64,000 nucleotides of DNA from Phocaeicola_A sp045647865 (GCA_045647865.1 JAZRMW010000027.1:1-64000); one strand, 5' to 3'; positions 17,432-26,781 are shown, counted from the first letter of the stretch. Notes: a model not told the origin generated them from the sequence alone. Program-made: numbers and translations.

Positions 17432-18364
17432 ATGCGTAAAGTAATAGGAATAGGAGAAACCATCTACGACATTATCTTCCGTAACGGACAACCTACGGCC
17501 GGTGTGCCGGGAGGTTCGGCATTCAATTGTCTTATCTCATTGGGACGGGCTGGAGTTCCTGTCACCTTCATCAGCGAGACAGGCAATGACCACGTGGGAG
17601 AAATCATACTTGACTTTATGCGCGAAAATGGGGTGAGCACCGACTATATGCAGGTCTATCCCGAAGGGAAGTCTGCCATTTCATTGGCTTTCCTCAACGA
17701 ACAGAGTGACGCGCAATACCAATTCTACAAAGATTATCCCGCCTGTCGCTTGGAGGTGGATTTCCCTCAAATAGAGAAAGACGATATAGTTGTCTTCGGA
17801 TCCTATTTCGCTCTCAATCCCGTATTGCGTGCCAAGGTCAGCGAGTTTCTCGCCTATGCCCGTCGTCAAGAGGCAATCATATACTACGATGTAAATTTCC
17901 GCTCCACCCATAGCGGCGAAATGATGAAACTTACGCCTACCATCATCGAGAATTTTGAGTATGCCGATATCGTTCGTGGTTCGGACGAAGATTTTGACAA
18001 TATGTATCGTTTGCGAGAGGCCGATGACATCTATCGTCAGAAGATTTCTTTCTATTGCCCTAACTTCATTTGTACCTGTGGTGGTCGGGGAGTAAATTTA
18101 CGTACACGCACGCTCAGCAAGGACTATCGTGTAACACCCCTCACCCCCGTAAGTACCATTGGTGCAGGCGACAATTTCAATGCTGGTATCCTCTTCGGAC
18201 TCCTTCGTTATCGTGTCCGTCGCGATGACCTCCCCACATTGACCGAGCGCGATTGGGACGACATTATCCGTTGCGGCACAGACTTCTCTGCCAATGTCTG
18301 CATGAGTTTCAATAACTCCATCTCCCGTGAATTTGCAGAGGAGTATGTGAAGCGGAACAGGTGA
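17432..18364 (+). CDS. PfkB-family carbohydrate kinase
   Basis: A 310-residue ribokinase-like kinase. The N-terminal substrate motif is GVPGGSAFNCLISLGRAG and the C-terminal catalytic motif is STIGAGDNFNAGILFG, with the anion hole and catalytic Asp in GAGD. It resembles fructokinase/ribokinase branches; I cannot name the sugar. Many C-ending codons suggest good expression. It lies downstream of the isomerase-like gene across the array at 17265-17402, so the two could be co-transcribed. Confidence 0.92.
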   Translation: MRKVIGIGETIYDIIFRNGQPTAGVPGGSAFNCLISLGRAGVPVTFISETGNDHVGEIILDFMRENGVSTDYMQVYPEGKSAISLAFLNEQSDAQYQFYKDYPACRLEVDFPQIEKDDIVVFGSYFALNPVLRAKVSEFLAYARRQEAIIYYDVNFRSTHSGEMMKLTPTIIENFEYADIVRGSDEDFDNMYRLREADDIYRQKISFYCPNFICTCGGRGVNLRTRTLSKDYRVTPLTPVSTIGAGDNFNAGILFGLLRYRVRRDDLPTLTERDWDDIIRCGTDFSANVCMSFNNSISREFAEEYVKRNR

Positions 18365-18405
18365 TATTCTAAAATAAGCTTTTTTTCTGCGTCTGCACAA
18401 GTACT

Positions 18406-18469
18406 GCTGAAGTGTTAACTCCGTTCCTCAACCGTGTTCGTTGGGTTCTCGAACGGAGTTAATACTTCA
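18406..18469. repeat. Long perfect-looking hairpin after the kinase gene
   Basis: Arms of 20 nt (18406-18425 and 18450-18469, cores TTAACTCCGTTC and GAACGGAGTTAA) pair with one mismatch, and the loop can add CAAC/GTTG. No U-tract follows, so it is more like a mobile palindromic repeat or RNA-processing site than a standard terminator. The gene-free stretch 18365-18881 otherwise holds the structured RNA described next. Confidence 0.6.
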
Positions 18470-18549
18470 GAAATGCATTTGAACAAACAGACGAGAACAA
18501 AAAACAGACAAAAAATCATTAACATTCTTTTGTTTTAAGATTATTTACT

Positions 18550-18557
18550 ATATTTGC
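18550..18557 (+). promoter_or_regulatory. Promoter -7 box for the structured RNA and the exported-protein operon
   Basis: TATATTTG followed by CATCC, with TTTG at 18529-18532 as the likely -33 box. The next gene begins over 320 bp downstream, so a long 5' RNA must be made. Confidence 0.6.
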
Positions 18558-18561
18558 ATCC

Positions 18562-18814
18562 GTCTATGCGTGCAGCGGCACGTAGTGGCGATTGACATTG
18601 TGGGAAAACATAGCGTTTGCTGTTATTCTAACCGTCTATTGAAACTTAGGAAATTTCAACGGTGAGTCTGGTTAAGAATAAGATGGCAGATGCCTACGTG
18701 TAGCGTAGGTGCATCTTATATCTTCGTGACTCCAGGTATCCTAAGACCTCAATAGACAAAGACATCAAAGGTGTGCTTACGCTTCTTTTTTGTCCGAGGT
18801 CTTAGGATTTTTTG
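18562..18814 (+). ncRNA. Structured RNA or leader with mutually exclusive stems
   Basis: About 250 nt from the promoter to a T-run. GTCTATTG (18635-18642) and CTTAGGA (18646-18652) pair with CAATAGAC (18751-18758) and TCCTAAG (18740-18746), making a long interrupted rod. Inside are GAGTC/GACTC and a hairpin with TAAGATG/CATCTTA and CCTACG/CGTAGG. Near the 5' end is CGTGC-AGCG-GCACG (18572-18585). The same TCCTAAGACCTC also pairs with GAGGTCTTAGGA (18797-18808), directly before TTTTTT. It could be a free-standing small RNA of 6S-like rod shape or a terminator/antiterminator leader of the operon at 18882. I do not recognise an Rfam family. Confidence 0.6.
18740..18814 (+). terminator. Terminator of the structured RNA
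   Basis: TCCTAAGACCTC (18740-18751) and GAGGTCTTAGGA (18797-18808) are perfectly complementary over 12 bp around a 45-nt loop, with TTTTTT at 18809-18814. It lies 67 bp before the next start codon and competes with an upstream stem. Confidence 0.7.
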
Positions 18815-18881
18815 CTTTCACTATTGCTTTCTGTTTTGTCTGGGAGAGAAAACATGTATAACCTATTAAATATCAAAGATT

Positions 18882-19514
18882 ATGAAAAAAATAGTTATGT
18901 TCCTGTTGGCAATCTGTATGATTGCACCCGTAGCGATGTCTCAAAACAAGGCTTTGGAAAAAGCACGCAAGAAAGAGTACAACGCCAAGATGAAGGAATA
19001 CAAAAAAGAGGGTTGGAAACTGTTTGCCAGTTCACGCACTTTGGAAGTGGCACTTTTGACTCATTATGACAAACTCAACAGTATGGGTGATGATGCCTTT
19101 GAAATTATAGGTATAGCAACCAAGTTCAAATCTAAAAATGTAGGCAAGCAGATGGCTGCGAACAATGCCTGTATAGCCTATGCCCAGCAAGCTGGCAGTC
19201 ATATAGAAGGGCGTATTATGAGCGACATGTTTGGCGATGGTGTGGATCCTACGGGTGAATTTGACAAGTTTTACTCTGCTTATATACGTGAGGTAGAGAA
19301 GGAGGTTAAGGGCGAAATGAAAGAGTCATACTGCATAATCCGCGACAACGGAGACGGCACCTTTGAAATGCAGACATTCTACATTGTCAATGAGAATGCT
19401 GCTGCGATAGCCCGTATGCGTGCGTATGAAACAGCGTTGAAAGAGAGCGAGGCCGCCCAACGTTATGCACAAAAAGTGGCAGACTTTGTAAAGGAAGGAT
19501 TCAAAGCAGAGTAA
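18882..19514 (+). CDS. Small secreted protein of unknown function, first gene of the operon
   Basis: A 210-residue protein with a clear signal peptide (MKKIVMFLLAICMIAPVAMS) and then a Lys/Glu-rich helical segment KALEKARKKEYNAKMKEYKK. The middle part (KNVGKQMAANNACIAYAQQAGSHIEGR) has the alternating Ala-rich helix seen in LPP20-type domains, and the C-terminus is again helical. I do not recognise a named family. The next gene starts 31 bp downstream, so it shares the transcript and probably the envelope compartment with the three larger exported proteins that follow. Confidence 0.85.
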   Translation: MKKIVMFLLAICMIAPVAMSQNKALEKARKKEYNAKMKEYKKEGWKLFASSRTLEVALLTHYDKLNSMGDDAFEIIGIATKFKSKNVGKQMAANNACIAYAQQAGSHIEGRIMSDMFGDGVDPTGEFDKFYSAYIREVEKEVKGEMKESYCIIRDNGDGTFEMQTFYIVNENAAAIARMRAYETALKESEAAQRYAQKVADFVKEGFKAE

Positions 19515-19545
19515 ATTTCTAAAAGCTTGATTCTATATTTCACGT

Positions 19546-21426
19546 ATGAAAAAGTACGTTCTCTTTTTCCTATATTATATATGTGCATTGGGTGCGTATG
19601 CTCAAAGTTGGGAGAGTATCAAGACTGATCCTCAATATCTGAGCGGCGAGGGATGGGGAGCATCCCTCGCCGAAGCAGACCAAGCGGCATTGTCAGCATT
19701 GGTTAGCAGCATTTCTGTAGTGGTCAGCAGTGAGTTTGTACTGACCGAAGAGGAAAACTCCACCCAAGCAGGCTTTGATGCGTCCTCTTATGTAAATTCT
19801 AAAATAAAGACTTATTCGCAAGGGACTCTCAACAATGCCCAGCGGATGATTATTTCCAACGAGCCTGATGCTCATGTGTTCCGCTACATTCTGAAGAGCG
19901 ACTTGGCCAAAGTGTTTGAAGCCCGTCAGGCAAAGGTGGTTGACTATGTGACATCGGCCGTAAAGAGTGAATCGGAGGGCAAAGTTGATAATGCCTTGCG
20001 CTATTATTATTGGGCACACATGTTGCTGAAGTCATTGCAAGACCCGACAAAAGCTACTTATACAGATGAAACAGGAGCTGAACGCCTGCTGATTACATGG
20101 ATACCCGAACGCATGAATGCCATCTTTGATGACCTGCGTGTCAAGGTAACGCGTATCCAAGGCGGTGACATCGACCTGTTCTTCACCTTCCGCGGGAAGC
20201 CTGTTGCCAATGTGGATTATACCTATTTCGACGGCAGTTCGTGGAGTGCTATCTACAGTGCACGCGACGGACGCGGCACACTAGAGCTGCCGCCTGATGC
20301 CCCGAAAGACAATTTCCACCTCAAGTTTGAATTTGAGTACCGTGGTGAAGCACAGATTGACAAGGAGATAGAGAGTGTCGTTTCTGTAGTGAAGGGTGTC
20401 CCCATGCGCAAGTCCTATGTGCATGTGCCCGGTGTGGTAGAAACTCCTCAGCAGGATATGGCGCAAGCGCCTGATGTCCAATTACAGAACCAAACGACGC
20501 ATACAATGGTATCTGTCGCACTCCAATCTGAGATTGCTGACAATGCGACTTCTTCCACGGCTTCAGCACTCACACAGTCTGCCGTAGAGGATTGTGCTGA
20601 CTATCAGCAAGTGGTGGACAGGATAGCGAAGTCCATCATTTCAAAAAGTTACTCAGGCGTGGATGATTGCTTTACCTCCGAAGGACTGGACGTATATCGC
20701 AAACTCATCACCTACGGGAAAGCCCGACTGGTCGGTGATACCCAATGCCAGTTCTATCGTTGTGGAAATGATGTGATTGGCCGGAGCATCCCCATGAGTT
20801 TCTCGTTCAGCAACGGAGCGCGCAAGAGCTTTGTCGAACAGGTGGTATTCACATTCGAGGCGGACAGCAAGCGGATTTCTAACATTGCATTCGGATTGGG
20901 CGAACAAGCGGAACATGACATACTCAACAAAGGTAAGTGGTCGGAGTCTGCCCGTACAGCCCTGATGAACTTTCTGGAGAATTACAAGACGGCCTACTCC
21001 CTGAAACGGATGGACTATATTGAGAATGTCTTCTCTGACGATGCCATCATCGTGACGGGTAAAGTGGCACAACGGATGGAGTTGGTGGAGACAGGCGACG
21101 GACAGCGGAAGTGGCAGAACAACCGTTACGTAAAGCTGACCCGACAGGGAAAGAATGAATACCTCAAGAATCTGCAACGCTGTTTCAACTCCAACGAATA
21201 CATCAACATTCGTTTTGCCAACAACGATGTGATGAAATTGGGTAAAGGTGGCGAAGTGTATGGCATACAGATTCGTCAGGACTACTTTTCTACCAACTAC
21301 GGAGATACAGGCTACCTGTTCTTGATGGTAGATATCAATGACCCTGCCAAACCCATTATTGAAGTGCGTACATGGCAGCCCGAGAAAGACCCAAACTTCG
21401 GTATCTTGGGACCTGGTGATTTTTAA
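19546..21426 (+). CDS. LPP20-like exported protein with C-terminal NTF2-like region
   Basis: A 626-residue protein with a signal peptide ending GAYAQ. Residues about 24-150 match the LPP20-type pattern (YLSGEGWGASLAEADQAALSALVSSISV, then VFEARQAKVVDYVTSAVK). A middle beta-rich part (PVANVDYTYFDGSSW) resembles a PEGA or Ig-like module. Two repeated alpha/beta segments at the C-terminus (about 350-460 and 480-626) each look like an NTF2/SnoaL-type fold; the second ends IEVRTWQPEKDP. No catalytic motif is evident. The role is probably structural or ligand-binding in the periplasm. Confidence 0.8.
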   Translation: MKKYVLFFLYYICALGAYAQSWESIKTDPQYLSGEGWGASLAEADQAALSALVSSISVVVSSEFVLTEEENSTQAGFDASSYVNSKIKTYSQGTLNNAQRMIISNEPDAHVFRYILKSDLAKVFEARQAKVVDYVTSAVKSESEGKVDNALRYYYWAHMLLKSLQDPTKATYTDETGAERLLITWIPERMNAIFDDLRVKVTRIQGGDIDLFFTFRGKPVANVDYTYFDGSSWSAIYSARDGRGTLELPPDAPKDNFHLKFEFEYRGEAQIDKEIESVVSVVKGVPMRKSYVHVPGVVETPQQDMAQAPDVQLQNQTTHTMVSVALQSEIADNATSSTASALTQSAVEDCADYQQVVDRIAKSIISKSYSGVDDCFTSEGLDVYRKLITYGKARLVGDTQCQFYRCGNDVIGRSIPMSFSFSNGARKSFVEQVVFTFEADSKRISNIAFGLGEQAEHDILNKGKWSESARTALMNFLENYKTAYSLKRMDYIENVFSDDAIIVTGKVAQRMELVETGDGQRKWQNNRYVKLTRQGKNEYLKNLQRCFNSNEYINIRFANNDVMKLGKGGEVYGIQIRQDYFSTNYGDTGYLFLMVDINDPAKPIIEVRTWQPEKDPNFGILGPGDF

Positions 21427-21471
21427 AGAATTCAACTCTTATAAGTAGATTAAAAACAGAACAGCATAACT

Positions 21472-24231
21472 ATGAAAACAGTAAATCTCTATCTTTTTGC
21501 GGCTATAGCCGCTTTCCTGTTCATCGGATGTGAAGACAATTCTGAAGAGCTACAAGAGGTGTTTTATCCGACCAATGTGGATTATGGTAATACTCCTTTA
21601 GGACTTAGCTCAGAACTTAATTCAATAGCAGGCGACGGTGTTACAAACGGGGCTGTCACCCTGTATGCTGCCAAGCAGATGCCTTGGCGGTTTTCCGACC
21701 TCCCTTCATGGCTCTCTTTTTCGCAACAGAGTGGAAAGGGTAATTCAAATCTCACCTATACGGCTGAGCAAAATCCAAGTGTCACGGTAGAACGTACGGC
21801 CTATTTCTTTTTGGAGTCTGAGTTGGGAAATTTGCCTCTCCACAGGACGCTCAGTGCGCATCAACTGACACAACCAAAAAGTTTTACGATAACTCCTAAC
21901 GAACCATCTTATACATTCGGTCATGAAGGAGGAACATTGGAACTGAATGTAAAGTCGAATCAGAAATGGAGCATCTCTAGGGCTACAGGTGAAGTTGCTT
22001 TTGCCAAGCTTTCGCACACCGAAGACTCTGCAGATGCGGTGGTTACGGTTACGATACCTCCTTACAACTCTTTGGTTGTCAGGACTCAAAGTAATACATT
22101 CCGTTTTGTGGATGCCTCTTCTACAAATGTGCTCTACGAATTTCGGGTAGATCAGATACCCTCTGCGGTAAGTACAGAACTGATAGAAAAGACTTTGACG
22201 TTTGGAAAAGAAGGTGAAAGTCAATTGTTATCTTTGGGTACAGCCCCATTATACACCGTACAGTGTGATTTGGCTTGGGCGGATGTGACACCTGCTTCGG
22301 GAGTCGGAGCCGTAGATTTGAATATTTCTACTTTGCCAAACTGGAGTACCGCAGAACGTAGTGGATACGCTTATGTCTATGTGGAAGGAGAATTGAAGGC
22401 GAAAATCTTTTTAAAACAAGAGGCCTACCAATTTACTCTTTATGAAAGTTCTCATCATGTGACAGCCGATGGGGGAGCTGTTGCTTTCGATATGCTAACT
22501 TCTGATGGGGCGTGGCAGGCTGTTACTAATGTTGATTGGATTAAAGTGACACCCGCAACGGGGGGAGCTGGTGAAAAGCAGACCATTTCTTTTGTTGTTT
22601 CGTCCAACAATTCGTTAGATCGTCGTTCGACAACAGTACGTTTTGAACGTACAGATGGTGTTGTGGCCAGTGCAATGTTTACTATTTCTCAAGAAGGCTG
22701 TTATTTTAATGCTGATGATTGGGAAGACGGGTTTATACTGAGTCCCGATGCACAAAGTGCTTCGTGCGAGTTTGACTGTAACCTATCTTGGACTGCTTCT
22801 ACTAATGCTTCGTGGATTTCATTGGAGAAGACTTCAGGTTCTCCTGCATCGGGAAATATCCTTTCGTTTACAGTGACGGGAAATCCAACTCAGGAAAGCC
22901 GTGTTGGAGAGATTCTAATATCTTATGATGGAGGAGAAACAAAGATTCCCGTAGCTCAATTATCTGCTTATCTTAATACTTCTTTGGAGACTATAACTTT
23001 TGTTTCAACAGGAGGTAGTCATAGCGTTTCTATATCTTCCAATAGTGCATGGATTGCTAAGTCAAATGCTGAATGGTTGAAAATATCAAAAACTGCAGGT
23101 AATGGGCAGGTTGAACTTATACTGACTGCTACAGATAATCCATCGGATGCAGTTCGTACGGCAGAAGTTATTATGCTTGTTGGCGTTAATAAAGTGCAGC
23201 GGAAATTAGCCATATTACAAAAAGGACGTTATTTGAATGTGCCTGTCACTGAGGCTAATTTTCTTGAGAAAGGTGGCCTGCAACACTTTAACATAGAGAG
23301 TGATGGAAAGATAGAAGTCTCTTCGTCTAGTTCATGGCTTCAAGCCAAACTTGAAGTTGGAAACGTATTAGTTTTGATTGCGGAAGAGAATACTTCTGGA
23401 GCGGCTAGGTCGGCTACTGTTTCTATCAAACTTTCCGATTTGCAATCTGGCAAACTGGAACGTATTATTACTATAAATCAATCATCAGTTAAAACTATTA
23501 CCGTCAATGGTGTTTCATTTAACATGATATTGGTAGAGCATGGTACATTTGATATGGGTAAGAGAAAACCATTGTATGAGCTTGATGCTCTGCCGTATAC
23601 GGTTCATAGTGTGACATTGACTAAGGACTATTATGTTGGTGAAACAGAGGTAACTCAAGAGCTTTGGACTGCAGTAATGGGGAGTAATCCTTCGTTTTCT
23701 AGAGGTCTCCAGCAACCTGTTGAGAGTGTCAGTTGGAATACTATTAATGACGAGTTCCTTCCACGGTTAAACAATTTGACCGGATTGAATTTTCGTCTTC
23801 CTACCGAAGCTGAATGGGAGTTTGCCGCTCGTGGTGGTAATTATTCTAAAGGCTATAACTATAGTGGCAGCGACGTTGTTGGTGAAGTTGGTGTTCATGG
23901 TGAAGTTGGTATTTATGGGTGTGTATATGAGAATCCTCAAAATGTTAAAACTAAGCTTCACAATGAACTAGGAATTTATGATATGACAGGTAATGTGAGT
24001 GAATGGTGTCAAGATTGGTATGAGGAATATGGAACTGATGCGCAAATTGACCCTGTTGGTCCTAATTCAAATTTAGGTTTAGGAAAGGCTTATAGAGGAG
24101 GCTCATACAATGAACAGATGTTTGGAATTGGCGATGGCTGGTGGTTGTACGAGGTGGTAGTTCGTCGTAATTGTGATCCTCTTTCCACATCTGATAAGAT
24201 TGGTTTCCGCCTTGCTCTTACCATAGAATAA
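21472..24231 (+). CDS. BACON-repeat lipoprotein with C-terminal SUMF1/FGE-like (pseudoenzyme) domain
   Basis: A 919-residue lipoprotein (FLFIGC lipobox). About seven BACON-like beta-sandwich repeats occupy residues 40-670, recognised by recurring W-x-x-V/S-x-x-S/A-x-W-I/L patterns such as WTASTNASWISLEK and WIAKSNAEWLKISK. Residues about 680-919 form an FGE-sulfatase/SUMF1 domain: FDMGKR, VGETEVTQELWTAVMG, LPTEAEWEFAARGG, YDMTGNVSEWCQDWY, KAYRGGSY and IGFRLAL. The two catalytic cysteines that normally follow RGGS are missing (SYNEQMFGIGDGWW instead), so formylglycine synthesis is unlikely. GldK/PorK of type IX secretion uses a comparable domain structurally. Confidence 0.88.
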   Translation: MKTVNLYLFAAIAAFLFIGCEDNSEELQEVFYPTNVDYGNTPLGLSSELNSIAGDGVTNGAVTLYAAKQMPWRFSDLPSWLSFSQQSGKGNSNLTYTAEQNPSVTVERTAYFFLESELGNLPLHRTLSAHQLTQPKSFTITPNEPSYTFGHEGGTLELNVKSNQKWSISRATGEVAFAKLSHTEDSADAVVTVTIPPYNSLVVRTQSNTFRFVDASSTNVLYEFRVDQIPSAVSTELIEKTLTFGKEGESQLLSLGTAPLYTVQCDLAWADVTPASGVGAVDLNISTLPNWSTAERSGYAYVYVEGELKAKIFLKQEAYQFTLYESSHHVTADGGAVAFDMLTSDGAWQAVTNVDWIKVTPATGGAGEKQTISFVVSSNNSLDRRSTTVRFERTDGVVASAMFTISQEGCYFNADDWEDGFILSPDAQSASCEFDCNLSWTASTNASWISLEKTSGSPASGNILSFTVTGNPTQESRVGEILISYDGGETKIPVAQLSAYLNTSLETITFVSTGGSHSVSISSNSAWIAKSNAEWLKISKTAGNGQVELILTATDNPSDAVRTAEVIMLVGVNKVQRKLAILQKGRYLNVPVTEANFLEKGGLQHFNIESDGKIEVSSSSSWLQAKLEVGNVLVLIAEENTSGAARSATVSIKLSDLQSGKLERIITINQSSVKTITVNGVSFNMILVEHGTFDMGKRKPLYELDALPYTVHSVTLTKDYYVGETEVTQELWTAVMGSNPSFSRGLQQPVESVSWNTINDEFLPRLNNLTGLNFRLPTEAEWEFAARGGNYSKGYNYSGSDVVGEVGVHGEVGIYGCVYENPQNVKTKLHNELGIYDMTGNVSEWCQDWYEEYGTDAQIDPVGPNSNLGLGKAYRGGSYNEQMFGIGDGWWLYEVVVRRNCDPLSTSDKIGFRLALTIE

Positions 24232-24254
24232 TCAAAAAACAAAGTTAATTCATT

Positions 24255-26303
24255 ATGAAACACTCAATAATCAAAAAAATCCTTCTACTTCCGATATTAT
24301 GGTTACTCGGATGCATGGGGATGTACGCACAACGCATTTCCGCCCTCTCATTCGTAGAAACATTGAACGATCGCGATGCTGTACATTTCAAGAAAGAAGA
24401 CCAGAACGGAAATGCCTGCTCGTTGATAAAGATTGTGACCACACAGAAAGGGTTTAAGTTCGACATCGGTTCGCTGCCTGTGATAGCCACCGAAGAAAAA
24501 GAAGCAGAAATATGGCTCTATGTCCCTGCTGGTACAGCCCGAATAAAGGTGTTACATCCTCAACTGGGACAACTGATGACCGAGGATGGCTACTATTGGT
24601 TTAACCAAAAGACCAAGGCGGCCACAACCTATCGGTTGGTATTGACTACAGGTGAAGTGGAAACGGTAGTCAGAGAGGCGGTCACCCAACAGTTTCTTAC
24701 CGTGTACCTCGACCCCAAAGAGGCATCGTTGGAAATAAATGGTGACGTCTGGATTCCTGATGCAGAGGGAGTGGTGAGCAAATATTTGGAATTCGGAGAG
24801 TATGAATACCGGGCTTTTGCTCCGATGTATTACCCCAGTGTGGGACGGGTGACGATAAACGACCCCGATAAGCCTCATGAGCTGCACATCAGCCTGAGAC
24901 CCAACCATGGTTTCTTGGAGGTGAAGGCTGCTACGACCGAAATGAACGGCGCGCTTGTCTATGTGGATGATGAACGTGTGGGTGAAGTACCCTTGACCGG
25001 ACATCGGCTGAAGAATGGAACACACCGCGTACGCATTGTAAAGCCACTCTACAAGCCTTTTGAACAGACGGTGACCGTGGCAGACAGTACTGTTGCCGCC
25101 TTGTCTCCTTCGCTCATTCCCAACTTTGTGGAGGCGACAGTGACGGCTCCGAACGAAGCCGAAATATGGATAAACGGTGTCAAGAAGGCATCTGACCGTT
25201 GGAACGGTCCGTTGGAACCTGGTACTTATCGTTTTGAGGCCAGATTGGCAGGTCATCGTCCGTCAGTGCAGAACGAAACCATCCGTATAGAAGATGGCAA
25301 ACGTACCATAGCGTTGCAATCTCCAGAACCAGTTTATGGAGCAGTAAGTGTCACTTCAAGTCCCGTCGGCGCTACCATCTATATTGATGGTAAGGAAGTG
25401 GGGACTACCCCCTTCGTCGTACGAAATGTATTGATAGGCGAACGGAAGATAGAACTCAAGAAACCCTATCATTCAACCTTTGTACAGACTGTAACCGTTG
25501 AAGAGGGTAAGACTGGTTCGGTAAGCGGTACGTTGAGCAATGTAGCCCACGTGCGGATTAGTGCTTCTGGTTGTGATGGTGAAGCAGCACTCTACATGGA
25601 TGGAGAGGAAATAGGTGTGTCAGCTGTAGAGAAGGAGATTGCTTGTGGACATCATACTTTCTCGGCACGCTGTACAGATTCAGGGAAACGCGAATGGTAC
25701 GGTGAAATAACAGTCAATGTGGGTAACGACGGTTCCGATATTGTGGTTCCGATGAAGAAACTTCCACTCAACTATCAAAAGCCTACTCACCTTTATGCCG
25801 AGGTGGGATACCAACTGTTGGACTATTCGGGCATAGGTGTGGCATTGGGTGGCTATTTCAAGAACCTCAATTTGGAACTCGGTTATACGATGGGAGGCCA
25901 AGAACGTGACATCTATTGGTATAGCGAAGATGGTAACACGAGGGTGCTTACAACGTATGCAGCGAACCGTCTGCATCTGAAACTTGGATATGGAATTGCG
26001 GTTGGAAATAGTATCCAAATAACTCCCCAACTTGGTGGAGGCTTGTTGCTCCTGAAAAATGGAAACAGCGACATTGACAATGCGCTGAATACGGCATGGG
26101 GCAAAACTTATGCCGTGCAATGGATAGGTGCGGTGCGCATGACTTATGCCATCCTTCCATGGTGTCAATTGTCGGTTACACCGGAATATGCAGGAACTCT
26201 GAAGGAAGGTCCACTGTTCGGAGTGTTGGGCAATACCAGTCCTGACATTAAGGCATGGGGCACAGGTCTTAGTATAAAAGCTGGATTCTCTTTCTACTTC
26301 TAA
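24255..26303 (+). CDS. PEGA-repeat protein with C-terminal outer-membrane barrel-like domain
   Basis: A 682-residue exported protein with a signal peptide ending GMYAQ. Five PEGA-type repeats lie between about residues 150 and 510; the best is VTSSPVGATIYIDGKEVGTTP followed by RKIELKKPYHSTF. From about 510 the sequence becomes amphipathic strands rich in Gly/Tyr (EVGYQLLDYSGIGVALGGYF) and ends SIKAGFSFYF, the aromatic terminus of an outer-membrane barrel. It is the last gene of the four-gene operon and is followed by a strong terminator. The product could anchor the soluble members at the outer membrane. Confidence 0.85.
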   Translation: MKHSIIKKILLLPILWLLGCMGMYAQRISALSFVETLNDRDAVHFKKEDQNGNACSLIKIVTTQKGFKFDIGSLPVIATEEKEAEIWLYVPAGTARIKVLHPQLGQLMTEDGYYWFNQKTKAATTYRLVLTTGEVETVVREAVTQQFLTVYLDPKEASLEINGDVWIPDAEGVVSKYLEFGEYEYRAFAPMYYPSVGRVTINDPDKPHELHISLRPNHGFLEVKAATTEMNGALVYVDDERVGEVPLTGHRLKNGTHRVRIVKPLYKPFEQTVTVADSTVAALSPSLIPNFVEATVTAPNEAEIWINGVKKASDRWNGPLEPGTYRFEARLAGHRPSVQNETIRIEDGKRTIALQSPEPVYGAVSVTSSPVGATIYIDGKEVGTTPFVVRNVLIGERKIELKKPYHSTFVQTVTVEEGKTGSVSGTLSNVAHVRISASGCDGEAALYMDGEEIGVSAVEKEIACGHHTFSARCTDSGKREWYGEITVNVGNDGSDIVVPMKKLPLNYQKPTHLYAEVGYQLLDYSGIGVALGGYFKNLNLELGYTMGGQERDIYWYSEDGNTRVLTTYAANRLHLKLGYGIAVGNSIQITPQLGGGLLLLKNGNSDIDNALNTAWGKTYAVQWIGAVRMTYAILPWCQLSVTPEYAGTLKEGPLFGVLGNTSPDIKAWGTGLSIKAGFSFYF

Positions 26304-26335
26304 CACATATTGATATCGTAATGATTCAAGGGTAT

Positions 26336-26388
26336 GTGCATTCTATGTCTTATTTGTATGGAGACATAGAATGCACTCTCTTTTTTTT
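26336..26388 (+). terminator. Terminator of the 18.9-26.3 kb operon
   Basis: GTGCATTCTATGTCT (26336-26350) and AGACATAGAATGCAC (26362-26376) pair perfectly over 15 bp, followed by TCTCTTTTTTTTG. Confidence 0.9.
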
Positions 26389-26400
26389 GTGTCCCAACAA

Positions 26401-26444
26401 ATACTGTTGGCTGTGATGGCCTATGCAGTTGGCTGCGTGAAAAA
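26401..26444. repeat. 22-bp-period array, two units related to array D
   Basis: Two in-phase 22-bp units at 26401 and 26423 share GTTGGCTG(C/T)G. They resemble the ATGCAGCTAGCTGCG units at 27218-27305, about 800 bp away. The rest of 26445-26649 holds only a small perfect hairpin, TCCGCGTTT-C-AAACGCGGA (26538-26556), and no gene. Confidence 0.6.
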
Positions 26445-26649
26445 GGTGGATAAAAAAGCTAAAATCAGTATCAATCTTGGGAAGGATGGGAGAGTGATTC
26501 ACAATCTTAAAGATATTTTTTGATGCTGTTCGCAACATCCGCGTTTCAAACGCGGAGGGATGGACGCTTATGTTGAATTGTCCAATATTTACACCAAACG
26601 CCTAAAAATTGGGAAATCGGCGAAAAATGAAGGAAAACACAATTTTTCC

Positions 26650-26781
26650 CGAAAGACTTGACACTTACGCTCAAAACTCTTGACCCTCCCGTCCGAAACT
26701 CTTGACACTTGCGGACAGGAGGGACAAGAGTTATGGAGCCAAGTGTCAAGTCTTTCGGGCGTAAGTGTCAAGTGTTTCAGG
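26650..26781. repeat. 22-bp-period array C: six units, three in each orientation
   Basis: Units start at 26650, 26672, 26694, 26716, 26738 and 26760. The first three contain GA(A)ACTCTTGAC-type cores; the last three carry the complementary AAGTGTCAAG or GACAAGAG cores, so the array is a 132-bp inverted structure with strict 22-bp phasing. No spacer or protein-coding potential is seen. Confidence 0.75.

Noticed and set aside
18562..18814. tmRNA, RNase P RNA or SRP RNA
   Set aside because: No tag-peptide frame or tRNA-like end, no conserved RNase P core words and no SRP tetraloop motif were found; a 6S-like rod remains possible but unproven.
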